This document shows positions 1 through 7,251 of a DNA stretch of 13,456 nt, in pieces. The translations under genes were made by a program, and so were the position numbers. Each line of letters begins with the position of its first letter. The stretch's first letter is position 1. The notes under the pieces are model-generated. The model saw only the letters and a program-made list of their open reading frames with translations, was not told the origin of the DNA and did not search any database. The stretch is from Spirochaetaceae bacterium UBA6089 (GTDB taxonomy: Bacteria > Spirochaetota > Spirochaetia > Treponematales > Rectinemataceae). The stretch lies in the NCBI GenBank assembly GCA_002435985.1, contig DIXD01000026.1, positions 1 through 13,456 of the forward strand, written 5' to 3'.

Positions 1-2
1 TC

Positions 3-518
3 ATCTCGCTCGTACTCGGTTTTATAACCTGGATTCTGGCGGGCTACAATGGTATGTCTTGGACCATCGTTATCATGCTGGCAGTGGTGTTGATCTACGA
101 CTTCATCACTCGCCGTACGGTCATCGGCCGGCATATATACGCGGTGGGTGGCAATCCCGAGGCTGCCGAGCTCTCGGGTATAAGCGTAAAAAACATCACC
201 TTTGCGGTCTTTGGATCGATGGGGCTTTTGTCGGCGCTGTCGGGCATCCTGTTTACGGCGAGGCTTAAATCTGCGACACCGCAGGCCGGCACCCTCTTCG
301 AGATGGACGCGATCGCTGCTGCCTACATCGGCGGCGTTTCGGCGGCAGGTGGCATCGGCTCGATCAGTGGGTCCCTGGTGGGTGCTCTGGTGTACATGTC
401 ACTTATGAATGGGATGAATCTCCTCGGCACCGACATCTCGTTGCAGTATATCATCCGCGGCCTTGTCTTGCTTCTCGCGGTCATCTTCGACGTGATGACG
501 CGCAAGCGAAGGGCTTGA
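3..518 (+). CDS. Sugar ABC transporter permease, XylH/MmsB type (5' end outside window)
   Basis: This is the C-terminal part (171 codons plus stop) of an inner-membrane permease of a ribose/xylose-class sugar ABC importer (BPD_transp_2 family). The frame is open from base 3, so the true start lies upstream. Seen: the cytoplasmic-loop motif GRHIYAVGGNPEAAELSGI, then hydrophobic segments, ARLKSATP, the DAIAAAYIGG stretch and a terminal membrane helix ending in the basic tail TRKRRA. The GNPEAA and DAIAA..IGG motifs are hallmarks of this permease family, and the wording NGMNLLG resembles the XylH and multiple-monosaccharide (MmsB/GguB) branch. The sugar cannot be assigned, because the binding protein and ATPase genes would lie upstream of the window. 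There is no clear U-tailed terminator directly after the stop. Confidence 0.9.
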   Translation: MSLVLGFITWILAGYNGMSWTIVIMLAVVLIYDFITRRTVIGRHIYAVGGNPEAAELSGISVKNITFAVFGSMGLLSALSGILFTARLKSATPQAGTLFEMDAIAAAYIGGVSAAGGIGSISGSLVGALVYMSLMNGMNLLGTDISLQYIIRGLVLLLAVIFDVMTRKRRA

Positions 519-599
519 TTCTGTACCTCGTCACGTCGATCGATCTAAGGGCCTGCTTTCAGGAAAGGCCGCCTAACTACGTGCGCGGCTCCCTCCTTA

Positions 600-1058
600 A
601 GTGGGCCCTTCAAGTGCCATGATCTTGCGGTCAGCCCCGAGAAGATCGCAGTTGGAGGTCTTGCTGTGGTGAACTGCGAAAAGACTGATGTGCCTCTCGT
701 CCAGGTCGCCTCGATTACAGATGCCGGCAATGTTCTCAAGAGCCTTGTGGCGCAACAACGAAAAAGCGCTTGGCCTTCCATATTGGTGCGCAGGCTCTAT
801 TCGATTGGGTTTTTTCTGAAGTGCGGTGCGGGCCTGGTGTAACCGCGCTGCACCCGCTCTCCGACTTCTTTCTGGAGCTGAAGGGAACACCATAATGCGA
901 CAGCGCCCCTGGCACAGAGGGTGTACGTCCACCTCTGTGCGGCGAAATCGCTGCTTGCCTATGCCGCCAACGGCCTTGAAAGCGCCAGCGCTCTGCACAT
1001 CGAGGGTTTTCCCGCTTCAATCGAGGAAGTGAGCCGATGGCTCGAGGGCAGGTTGTAG
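600..1058 (+). pseudogene. Broken coding remnant with two register shifts, family not recognised
   Basis: No single frame is open here, but three consecutive stretches read like protein. Frame A (about 615-765) gives text such as CHDLAVSPEKIAVGGLAVVN and VPLVQVASITDAGNVLKSL. Frame B (about 761-892) continues with HIGAQALFDWVFSEV, GPGVTALHP and LSDFFLELKG, then stops at 893-895. Frame C (882-1058, the same register as A) gives YVHLCAAKSLLAYAANGLE and ends IEEVSRWLEGRL with TAG at 1056-1058. A passes to B near the A5 run at 761-765, where one extra A would restore the frame. B passes to C at about 884-892, where one base fewer would restore it. The composite would be roughly 150 residues with a plausible C-terminus. 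The family is not recognised. It may be a decayed enzyme gene of the upstream sugar cluster or an intact gene with two base-call errors. Overlapping minus-strand frames look less protein-like. Confidence 0.45.
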
Positions 1059-1112
1059 ATTCCGAGAAGTCGGATGCGCGCCGTCTCTCTGAATCGCACT
1101 GATACTAGATCA

Positions 1113-1130
1113 TGTACCGGCCCCGGTTCA
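1113..1130. promoter_or_regulatory. Imperfect inverted repeat upstream of the livK promoter (possible operator)
   Basis: The arms TGTACCGG and CCGGTTCA flank a 2-base centre and match at 7 of 8 positions. The repeat sits about 18 bases upstream of the proposed -35 box of the livK promoter. Its position and symmetry would suit a dimeric regulator, but no binding protein is identifiable here and an 8-base arm can arise by chance. Confidence 0.2.
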
Positions 1131-1147
1131 AATTTATGGATTTATAC

Positions 1148-1177
1148 TTGTGGACTTCATAGTTATCCAGTTATAAT
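1148..1177 (+). promoter_or_regulatory. Probable sigma-70-type promoter for livK
   Basis: A perfect -10 box TATAAT lies at 1172-1177 in a locally AT-rich stretch. A weaker -35 candidate, TTGTGG, lies at 1148-1153 with an 18-base spacer. Transcription would begin near 1184, about 34 bases before the livK start codon. AGTTAT occurs twice, at 1161-1166 and 1169-1174, within the spacer and -10 area. The -10 is convincing and the -35 less so. Confidence 0.6.
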
Positions 1178-1217
1178 GACACGGACTTATATTCAAGGTC
1201 CAAGGAGGAATTCAAGC

Positions 1218-2369
1218 ATGAAGAAAGTATTATTTGCTGCGCTGGCGGTTGCTCTCGTGCTGGCGGGGTGCGGTGGTGGCGGTGACTCCAACGTCATCAA
1301 AGTGGGTTGGCTCGGCGCCCTGACAGGCGACCAGGCGGTCTGGGGCGAGAACGAGCTCAACACCGTCAAGATGCTGTTCGAAGAATACAACGCTGCGGGC
1401 GGTATCGAGGTGGGAGGCAAGAAATACCAGTTCGAAGTGATCGGATACGACAACAAAGGCGATGCCCAGGAATCTGTCAACGTGACGAAGCGCCTCACCG
1501 GCCAGGACAAAGTGGTGGCAATCATCGGCCCGAACGCATCGGGCAACGCGATTCCTATGGCTCCGATCCTCGAACAGGCGAAGGTCCCCGACATCGCGAC
1601 GGTGGCGACCAACCCAAAGGTCACGGTCCAAGACGGTAAGGTAAAGCCGTACAATTTCCGCGTCTGCTTCATCGACCCCTACCAGGGCGCAGTTGCCGCA
1701 GGGTTTGCTTACGATAAGCTGAATGCCCGTACGGCTGCAGTGCTCTACGATGTGAGCGATGACTATTCGCAAGGCCTCCGCGAGTTCTTTAAAATAAACT
1801 TCGAGAAGAAGGGCGGCACGATCGTTGCAGATGAATCCTTCAACTCGGGCGACGTCGATTTCAGGCCGCAGCTCTCGAAGATCAAGGCCGCAAATCCCGA
1901 CGTCATCTTCATGCCATACTTCTTCAAGGAGGTGGCGCTCTCGGCCAACCAGGCGAGGGACCTCGGCATCAATGCGACTCTCCTCGGCGGCGACGGATGG
2001 CCTTCGGATCAGCTCATCTCCATGGGCGGCAAGGCTGTCGAGGGCAGCTACTTCGTTAATCACCTCGACTACGCCGACCCTGCGGTTCAGGACTTTAAGA
2101 GCCGCTACAAGGCGAAGTACGGCAAGGAGACGGAGCTGAACGGATTCCTCGCGCACGATGCAGTGCTGGTCTTCGTCGAAGGCCTCAAAAAGGCGGGCAA
2201 GCCGAACGGTGAGGCTATCGCCAAGGCGCTCGAAGGGATCGATGTGCAGGGCATCACGGGACGCATCCACATCAGCCCCGAGACTCACAACCCCGAGGGC
2301 AAGGATGCGGCGATCCTAAAGATCGTAAACGGCCAGTACATATTCCAGGAGAAGTACGCAGCCCAATAG
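1218..2369 (+). CDS. livK: Branched-chain amino acid-type ABC transporter substrate-binding lipoprotein (LivK/LivJ family)
   Basis: This 383-residue protein is the extracytoplasmic solute receptor (Peripla_BP_6, type I fold) of the Liv-type importer encoded just downstream. The ATG at 1218 is chosen because AAGGAGG (1202-1208) sits 9 bases upstream and because the protein then begins with a clean lipoprotein signal: MKK, a hydrophobic core, and the lipobox LAGC with Cys18 as the lipidated residue, followed by a glycine linker. The frame extends upstream to 1074, but that would bury the signal peptide. Family hallmarks are KVGWLGALTGDQAVWG near residues 28-43, GPNASG at 104-109 (the ligand-contacting loop of this family) and YDVSDDYSQG near 177-186. 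The family binds leucine, isoleucine, valine and sometimes other amino acids or amides, so the exact ligand is unknown. A strong terminator follows directly. Confidence 0.93.
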   Translation: MKKVLFAALAVALVLAGCGGGGDSNVIKVGWLGALTGDQAVWGENELNTVKMLFEEYNAAGGIEVGGKKYQFEVIGYDNKGDAQESVNVTKRLTGQDKVVAIIGPNASGNAIPMAPILEQAKVPDIATVATNPKVTVQDGKVKPYNFRVCFIDPYQGAVAAGFAYDKLNARTAAVLYDVSDDYSQGLREFFKINFEKKGGTIVADESFNSGDVDFRPQLSKIKAANPDVIFMPYFFKEVALSANQARDLGINATLLGGDGWPSDQLISMGGKAVEGSYFVNHLDYADPAVQDFKSRYKAKYGKETELNGFLAHDAVLVFVEGLKKAGKPNGEAIAKALEGIDVQGITGRIHISPETHNPEGKDAAILKIVNGQYIFQEKYAAQ

Positions 2370-2382
2370 CGTTTTGTGGCAT

Positions 2383-2421
2383 AGAGGCAACCGGCGACGG
2401 ATCCGGTTGCCTCTTTTGTTT
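2383..2421 (+). terminator. Strong intrinsic terminator between livK and livH
   Basis: A perfect 12-base-pair stem pairs AGAGGCAACCGG (2383-2394) with CCGGTTGCCTCT (2403-2414) around an 8-base loop, and a T-rich tail TTTTGTTT follows at 2414-2421. It starts 13 bases after the livK stop and lies before the livH ribosome site. In transporter operons such a hairpin commonly lets only part of the transcripts run on into the permease genes and protects the 3' end of the binding-protein mRNA, giving an excess of receptor over membrane complex. Confidence 0.85.
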
Positions 2422-2472
2422 CTCTATGATTCCCGAATAATTTCTGCATCCTATTTCAAAAGGATGGACGCT

Positions 2473-3351
2473 ATGGTCCAGTTTCTCCAGCAACTGATAA
2501 ACGGCCTTTCGATCGGTTCTGTCTACGCCCTCATGGCAGTCGGATACTCATTGGTCTATTCCATCATGAACTTCTCGAACTTTGCACACGGCGGCGTGAT
2601 CATGCTCGGTGCATACTTTGGGTTTTTCGGTCTGACGCTCCTGAAGCTGCCGTTTGCGGTTGCCTTTTTGCTTGCCTCTTTCGGTACGCTTCTCGTTGCT
2701 ATCATCGTGGAGAGGATCGCGTACAAACCTCTTCGAGAGCGCAAGGCGCCTTTTTTGTACTTTATCATCTCGGCGATGGGCGCCTCCATTTTGCTCGAAA
2801 ATCTCGTCATCGCGACCATTGGCCCCACATTCCGTACCTATCCTGAAGTCTTTCCTAAGACTCCGATCGAGCTGGGGCCCCTTGCGATCGGCCGGCTCGA
2901 CCTCATTATCTTCGTCATTTCCGCAGTGAGTTTGAGCTTCCTTATTTTCTTCATCGACAAGACAAAGCTCGGGAAGGCGATACAAGCCGCGTCCTACAAC
3001 GTCAAAGCCTGCGCGCTCATGGGCGTCAACACCGACAAGGTAATTCTCACGGTATTCGGTCTCGGAGGTTTTTTGGCCGGTATCGCCGGAGTCTTTTTCG
3101 GGATGAAATATACGGTGTATCCGCAGATCGGCAACATCACTACGAAGTCGTTCATTGCGGCGGTGTTCGGAGGACTCGGGAGCCTCCCGGGTGCGGTCCT
3201 CGGTTCCGTCCTGCTCGGCATCATCGAGACCTTTGTTGCAGGCTATCTTTCATCCCAGTTCAGGGACCTCATTGCCTTTGTGATCCTCATCGCCGTACTG
3301 GTCCTGAGGCCCACCGGCATCATGGGCAAAGTCACCGAAGACAAGGCGTAG
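2473..3351 (+). CDS. livH: Branched-chain amino acid-type ABC transporter permease (LivH)
   Basis: This 292-residue, highly hydrophobic inner-membrane protein is one of the two dissimilar permeases of a Liv-type importer (BPD_transp_2 family, usual length about 290-310). The start at 2473 is preferred over the in-frame ATG at 2464 because AAAGGA (2459-2464) lies 8 bases before it, and the resulting N-terminus MVQFLQQLINGLSIGSVYAL matches the usual LivH start. Diagnostic features are NFAHGG followed by MLGAY near residues 35-46, and the cytoplasmic-loop region KAIQAASYNVKACALMGVNT, which corresponds to the family's contact site with the ATPases. Near the C-terminus FGGLGSLPGAVLGS is typical. 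The gene follows livK after the intra-operon terminator and precedes livM by 11 bases. Confidence 0.93.
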   Translation: MVQFLQQLINGLSIGSVYALMAVGYSLVYSIMNFSNFAHGGVIMLGAYFGFFGLTLLKLPFAVAFLLASFGTLLVAIIVERIAYKPLRERKAPFLYFIISAMGASILLENLVIATIGPTFRTYPEVFPKTPIELGPLAIGRLDLIIFVISAVSLSFLIFFIDKTKLGKAIQAASYNVKACALMGVNTDKVILTVFGLGGFLAGIAGVFFGMKYTVYPQIGNITTKSFIAAVFGGLGSLPGAVLGSVLLGIIETFVAGYLSSQFRDLIAFVILIAVLVLRPTGIMGKVTEDKA

Positions 3352-3362
3352 GGAGGCACAGC

Positions 3363-4295
3363 ATGGACTGGACGTATATTCAGGGAATTTTGATGCTTGC
3401 GGGCATCAACATGATCGCCGTGCTGGGATTGAGCCTTCTTACGGGCTTTACGGGGCTCTTCTCCTTCGGCCACGCGGGCTTTATGGCGATCGGCGCCTAT
3501 GTCGGCGCGTGGATCAGCGCATCGCCGGCATCGACACCGGCGGGCATGGGACTACCCTTTATCCTGGCCATTGTCGGGGGTGGGGCAGCTGCGGGCGTGG
3601 TGAGCTATTTCATCGGCAGGATTAGCCTCAATCTCAAGGGCGATTATTTTTGCATCGCTACACTGGGCTTTGGGGAGGCCATACGACTCATCTTCAACAA
3701 TGTGAACCGCTTCGGCGGAGCTCGTGGATGGCCGGGCGTCCCCTCGAACAGCTCCTTCCTCGCGATCCTCATCGCCGACATCGTCGCCGTGCTGTTTCTT
3801 GCGAATCTGGTCAAATCGCGGCACGGCCGGAATATGATCGCGGTGCGCGAGGAAGAGCTCGCCGCGCAAATCGCCGGCATCGATGTCTTCCGGTCCAAGA
3901 TGACCTCGCTCGTCATCAGTGCGGTATATGCGGGCGTCGCCGGTGTATTCTTTGCGCACTACATGACCTTCATTCAGCCCAAGATGTTCTCGCTCACAAA
4001 GTCGACGGAACTCACGATCATCGTCATTTTTGGAGGGCTTGGTTCGATCTCGGGCTCGGTCCTCGGGGCGCTCGTACTCACTGCGCTGCCCGAAGTCCTG
4101 AGGGCCTTCGAGATATGGAGACTCGTGTTCTACGGCGCGGCGGTCATCCTCATCATGGTGAGCCGGCCGAAGGGTCTCATGGGAGGGCTAGAGCTGACGC
4201 CTTCGGGAATACGGAAGTGGACGGCGGAGCGAAACGCCCTCCGGCAAGCAAAGGCCACCCTGCTCGCCGAAGACTCAGGCCGAAAGGAGGACTGA
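3363..4295 (+). CDS. livM: Branched-chain amino acid-type ABC transporter permease (LivM)
   Basis: This is the second inner-membrane permease of the importer (310 residues), pairing with LivH. GGGAGG at 3351-3356 lies 6 bases before the ATG and overlaps the last base of the livH stop. Seen: the LivM signature [16 protein letters not shown] near residues 36-51, the ATPase-facing loop containing [15 protein letters not shown], then [14 protein letters not shown] and a C-terminal membrane segment ending at [10 protein letters not shown] charged tail of about 35 residues follows. The length is normal, at the short end of the range. Only 2 bases separate its stop from livG, so tight co-expression is expected. 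Confidence 0.93.
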   Translation: MDWTYIQGILMLAGINMIAVLGLSLLTGFTGLFSFGHAGFMAIGAYVGAWISASPASTPAGMGLPFILAIVGGGAAAGVVSYFIGRISLNLKGDYFCIATLGFGEAIRLIFNNVNRFGGARGWPGVPSNSSFLAILIADIVAVLFLANLVKSRHGRNMIAVREEELAAQIAGIDVFRSKMTSLVISAVYAGVAGVFFAHYMTFIQPKMFSLTKSTELTIIVIFGGLGSISGSVLGALVLTALPEVLRAFEIWRLVFYGAAVILIMVSRPKGLMGGLELTPSGIRKWTAERNALRQAKATLLAEDSGRKED

Positions 4296-4297
4296 CG

Positions 4298-5080
4298 ATG
4301 GCAGCCATTCTCCACATCCGCGACCTGACAAAGCAGTTCGGTGGTCTGACTGCGGTGGATGCCGTCAGCTTCAGCGTGCCCGAAGGCGGCATCGTCGGTC
4401 TCATCGGCCCGAACGGTGCGGGTAAAACTACCATCTTCAACTTGATCACAGGAATCTACAGGCCCACGTCGGGCTCGATTGAGTATAGGGGCAAGTCGAT
4501 CGTGGGGCTCGAACCATTCCGCATCGCGGACATGGGCATCACGCGTACGTTCCAGAACATCCGCCTCTTCAAGAACCTCAGCGTCTTCGACAATGTCTTA
4601 ACCGCTTGTCACCTCAGCGCAAATTATTCATTTGCGGAGGCCATTCTCAGACTGCCCCGATTTCGGGCACAGGAGAAGCACCTCACGGCGAAGGCCGAGG
4701 AATTACTCGGCATCATGAACCTTTCGGACTACAGAGATCTGATCGCGAACAACCTGCCCTACGGGCTTCAACGTAGGCTCGAGATTGTGCGGGCACTGGC
4801 ACTCAATCCTAAGCTCCTTCTCCTCGACGAGCCGGCAGCAGGTATGAATCCGGACGAGACCGAACAGCTCATGCGCCTCATCGTGCGGATTAGGGACGAT
4901 TTTGGACTTTCGGTGCTCGTGATAGAGCACCACATGGACTTGATCATGGGAGTCTGCGAGCACATTGTCGTGCTCAATTTCGGAGAGAAGATTGCGGAGG
5001 GCTCTGCCGACGAAATATCGAAGAACGCCCAGGTCATCGAGGCATACCTCGGAACCAGCGAGGAGGCTGTCGATGCTTGA
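4298..5080 (+). CDS. livG: Branched-chain amino acid-type ABC transporter ATP-binding protein (LivG)
   Basis: This 260-residue cytoplasmic ATPase drives the importer together with LivF. The ATG at 4298 has AAAGGAGG (4283-4290) 7 bases upstream. The open frame runs much further upstream, but that part overlaps livM and is not protein-like. Motifs: Walker [10 protein letters not shown] at residues 37-45, Q-loop Gln86 in [10 protein letters not shown], an ABC signature of the LivG kind, [11 protein letters not shown], at 153-163, Walker B LLLLDE at 173-178, and H-loop His211 in VIEHHMD. The insert between the Q-loop and the signature and the AAGMNP D-loop region are typical of LivG. In the signature a Leu sits where most homologues I recall have Asp, Glu or Lys (YGxQ). 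This is a minor variation and activity is still expected. Confidence 0.93.
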   Translation: MAAILHIRDLTKQFGGLTAVDAVSFSVPEGGIVGLIGPNGAGKTTIFNLITGIYRPTSGSIEYRGKSIVGLEPFRIADMGITRTFQNIRLFKNLSVFDNVLTACHLSANYSFAEAILRLPRFRAQEKHLTAKAEELLGIMNLSDYRDLIANNLPYGLQRRLEIVRALALNPKLLLLDEPAAGMNPDETEQLMRLIVRIRDDFGLSVLVIEHHMDLIMGVCEHIVVLNFGEKIAEGSADEISKNAQVIEAYLGTSEEAVDA

Positions 5081-5795
5081 AGTGAAGAATCTACACGTGG
5101 CCTACGGCGGTATCCGGGCTTTGAAGGGCATCTCGCTCTCAGTTCAAAAAGGCGAGATTGTCACGATCATTGGTGCGAACGGAGCAGGCAAGTCGACACT
5201 CCTCAACACCATTTCGGGCTTTCTGAAGCCGGTGAGGGGATCGGTGCTCTACAAGGGGAAGGTCCTTCCCCGACGGCCGGACCTCATCGTCAAGTCGGGC
5301 ATCTGTCACGTGCCTGAGGGAAGGCTCATCTTCGCGAATCTGAGTCTCGAGGATAACCTCTTGCTCGGCGCATACCTACGGAACGACAGAAAGGCGATTC
5401 AGTCTGATCTGGAAAAGGTGTACCAGCTCTTTCCGAGACTGAAAGAGCGCAGGGCCCAGAGGGCCGGAACGCTCTCCGGAGGAGAACAGCAGATGCTCGC
5501 GATGGGAAGGGCGCTCATGACGAACGGAGAGCTTATCCTTATGGACGAGCCCTCTTTGGGCCTTGCACCCCTGCTTGTGCAGACCGTATTCGACATCATC
5601 GAGCAGTTTCGTGGGCTCGGCAAGACCATTCTCCTCGTCGAACAGAATGCCTTCAAGGCATTGCAACTGGCTGACCGGGCTTATATCCTCGAGCAAGGCA
5701 GAATCGTAAAAGAGGGCCCGGCCAGGGAGCTTGCGCGCGATCCTGCGATTAAGGCGGCATATCTTGGTTCCCGCTCGCGGGGCGGTGGAGGTTGA
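5073..5795 (+). CDS. livF: Branched-chain amino acid-type ABC transporter ATP-binding protein (LivF)
   Basis: This 240-residue protein is the second ATPase of the importer. Its ATG at 5073 overlaps the end of livG by 8 bases, with AGGAGG (5061-5066) 6 bases upstream, which indicates translational coupling. Motifs: Walker A GANGAGKST at residues 34-42, the LivF-typical PEGR at 81-84, the ABC signature LSGGEQQ at 134-140, Walker B LILMDEP at 154-160, and VEQN with Gln191 in place of the H-loop histidine, as is usual in LivF. The C-terminus finishes with a glycine-rich tail. It is the last gene of the operon. No convincing terminator is visible in the 76 bases before the converging M20 gene. Confidence 0.93.
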   Translation: MLEVKNLHVAYGGIRALKGISLSVQKGEIVTIIGANGAGKSTLLNTISGFLKPVRGSVLYKGKVLPRRPDLIVKSGICHVPEGRLIFANLSLEDNLLLGAYLRNDRKAIQSDLEKVYQLFPRLKERRAQRAGTLSGGEQQMLAMGRALMTNGELILMDEPSLGLAPLLVQTVFDIIEQFRGLGKTILLVEQNAFKALQLADRAYILEQGRIVKEGPARELARDPAIKAAYLGSRSRGGGG

Positions 5796-5871
5796 GTTCC
5801 CGCACCAGCTGATTTTCGCGCCGGATGAGCTTTGCGCCGACCGAGTTTCGCGCTGACCTGCCTGTGCACCT

Positions 5872-7197
5872 CTACTGCCGGACCATCAGCGCCTTATAGA
5901 AGCCCACACAGCGCTCCAGATTCTCGATGCTCACCTTCTCGTTGACATTGTGAACGGCCGCAAGGTCCTCCTGCGTCTGTACGAGGGGCTGGAACCTATA
6001 GATGTCGTTGGTGATGCCGCGGTAGTGCTTGGTGTCGGTGCCCGCCGTAAAGAGGAACGGGGCGGGGACAGCGTCGGGAAAGGCCTCCGCTATCGCCGAA
6101 ACGATCGATTTCCAGCCTTCGGATGAGGTCGAGGACTCTGTCGATGGTTCCACGACGTGCTCTGGGAACTTCGCGTACACCTTTGCGCCGTAGGGGGCGA
6201 CGAGTGCGTTGAGGCGGTCTATGACCTCGGCGATCGTCGCGCCCGGCAATATGCGGACGTTGACCACGGCATGGGCGAGGTTGGGCAGGACATTCTCCTT
6301 CGGACTTGCCTGCGCCATGGTCGCAGCGCAGGTCGTCCTCACCATCGCGTTCGTGGAGGGCGCTGCGGAGAAAGCTCTTAGAATAAGAGGGCCGAGAATG
6401 TGTCGGAGTGCGAATATCTGCCTGTAGGGGGGCTTTGCGTGCGGCGCGAGCGCGGCGAGGAATTGGTCGGTAGTCTTGGTGAGCTTTAGAGGAAAGGGTC
6501 GATCCTCGATGCGCGCGAGCGCATGGGCGAGAGCTCCGAGGGCGGTGTGCCGCGGAGGCATGGACGCATGTCCCCCCTGTCCCGGCACCTCGACAACGAT
6601 GTCGGCATAGCCTTTCTCCGCGATGCCGATGAGGGCGATCGATCTCTGGACAAAACCGATCATGCCCTGTCCGACGGGGCTCCCCTCATCGATCAACCAA
6701 GAGGCGTGGACATTCTGTTCGGAGAACCATGTCGAGATCGCGCCTGCGCCCCTCCTGCCGCCCACCTCCTCGTCGCCGCCGAAGGCGAAGTAGAGGGTCC
6801 GCTCAGGCATAAAACCTCTGGTGACAAGTGCCTCCGCGGATTCGAGGATGCAGGCGATCTGTACCTTGATGTCCTGTGTCCCGCGGCCCCAGACATAGCC
6901 GTCCTTGATGGCGCCCGAAAAAGGAGGCTCAGTCCAAGGATCGCTCTCCAAAGCGGGGACCACATCGAAGTGGGCGCAGAAAATCGCGGGTTGTAAGCTT
7001 GCGTTTTTTCCCTGCCAGCGATAGACAATGCCTCGAGGGCCCACCAGTGTCCGCTCAAGGGCGGCGTGGACAGCTGGAAAAAGGCCGGGAAGTGCCCCTA
7101 TAAAGGCGGCGAAGGACGCATCGTCTTCTTCCTCCGGGCGATACGATGAGACTGTGCGGAACTTGACCAAAGTCGAAAGCTTTTCGGCAATATTCAT
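5872..7197 (-). CDS. M20 family zinc metallopeptidase / amidohydrolase (carboxypeptidase yscS-like)
   Basis: This 441-residue protein has no signal peptide, so it is probably cytoplasmic. M20 enzymes use a two-metal site to cleave C-terminal residues, dipeptides or N-acyl groups from amino acids. Seen: the metal motif HFDVVP at residues 76-81 (His76, catalytic Asp78), bridging Asp109 in GRGTQDIK, the catalytic Glu pair in GGDEEVGG (Glu143/144), Asp170 in LIDEG, the lid-domain motif GQGGHASMPP near 206-215, and the last metal ligand His391 in TAGTDTKHY. The full set suggests an active enzyme. GRGTQDIK differs slightly from the common GRGxxDDK. AAAGGA lies at 7207-7212 before the ATG. It is 54 bases downstream of the MocA-like gene and probably ends the hydroxylase transcript. 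Its substrate is unknown: dipeptidase, acylase or carbamoyl hydrolase are all possible. Confidence 0.88.
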   Translation of the reverse strand: MNIAEKLSTLVKFRTVSSYRPEEEDDASFAAFIGALPGLFPAVHAALERTLVGPRGIVYRWQGKNASLQPAIFCAHFDVVPALESDPWTEPPFSGAIKDGYVWGRGTQDIKVQIACILESAEALVTRGFMPERTLYFAFGGDEEVGGRRGAGAISTWFSEQNVHASWLIDEGSPVGQGMIGFVQRSIALIGIAEKGYADIVVEVPGQGGHASMPPRHTALGALAHALARIEDRPFPLKLTKTTDQFLAALAPHAKPPYRQIFALRHILGPLILRAFSAAPSTNAMVRTTCAATMAQASPKENVLPNLAHAVVNVRILPGATIAEVIDRLNALVAPYGAKVYAKFPEHVVEPSTESSTSSEGWKSIVSAIAEAFPDAVPAPFLFTAGTDTKHYRGITNDIYRFQPLVQTQEDLAAVHNVNEKVSIENLERCVGFYKALMVRQ

Positions 7198-7251
7198 GGG
7201 TCTGTCCTTTTAGAACTATATGCAATGCATCGCCGTAGAGAAAACGGCATG

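Noticed and set aside
1061..1074. Hairpin TCCGA-GAAG-TCGGA just after the remnant's stop codon
   Set aside because: The 5-bp stem lacks a T tail, so it is too weak to call a terminator.
1230..2288. 352-codon minus-strand open frame opposite livK
   Set aside because: It mirrors livK, whose lipobox, ribosome site and family motifs are unambiguous. The antisense translation shows no recognisable domain and is a by-product of GC-rich codon use.
3650..4297. Upstream extension of the LivG frame
   Set aside because: It overlaps livM in another frame, is not protein-like, and the ATG at 4298 has an ideal ribosome site and the normal LivG N-terminus.
7232..7248. Small hairpin GCCGT/ACGGC between the MocA-like and M20 genes
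   Set aside because: It has only 5 base pairs and no T run on the transcribed strand, so it is not supported as a terminator.
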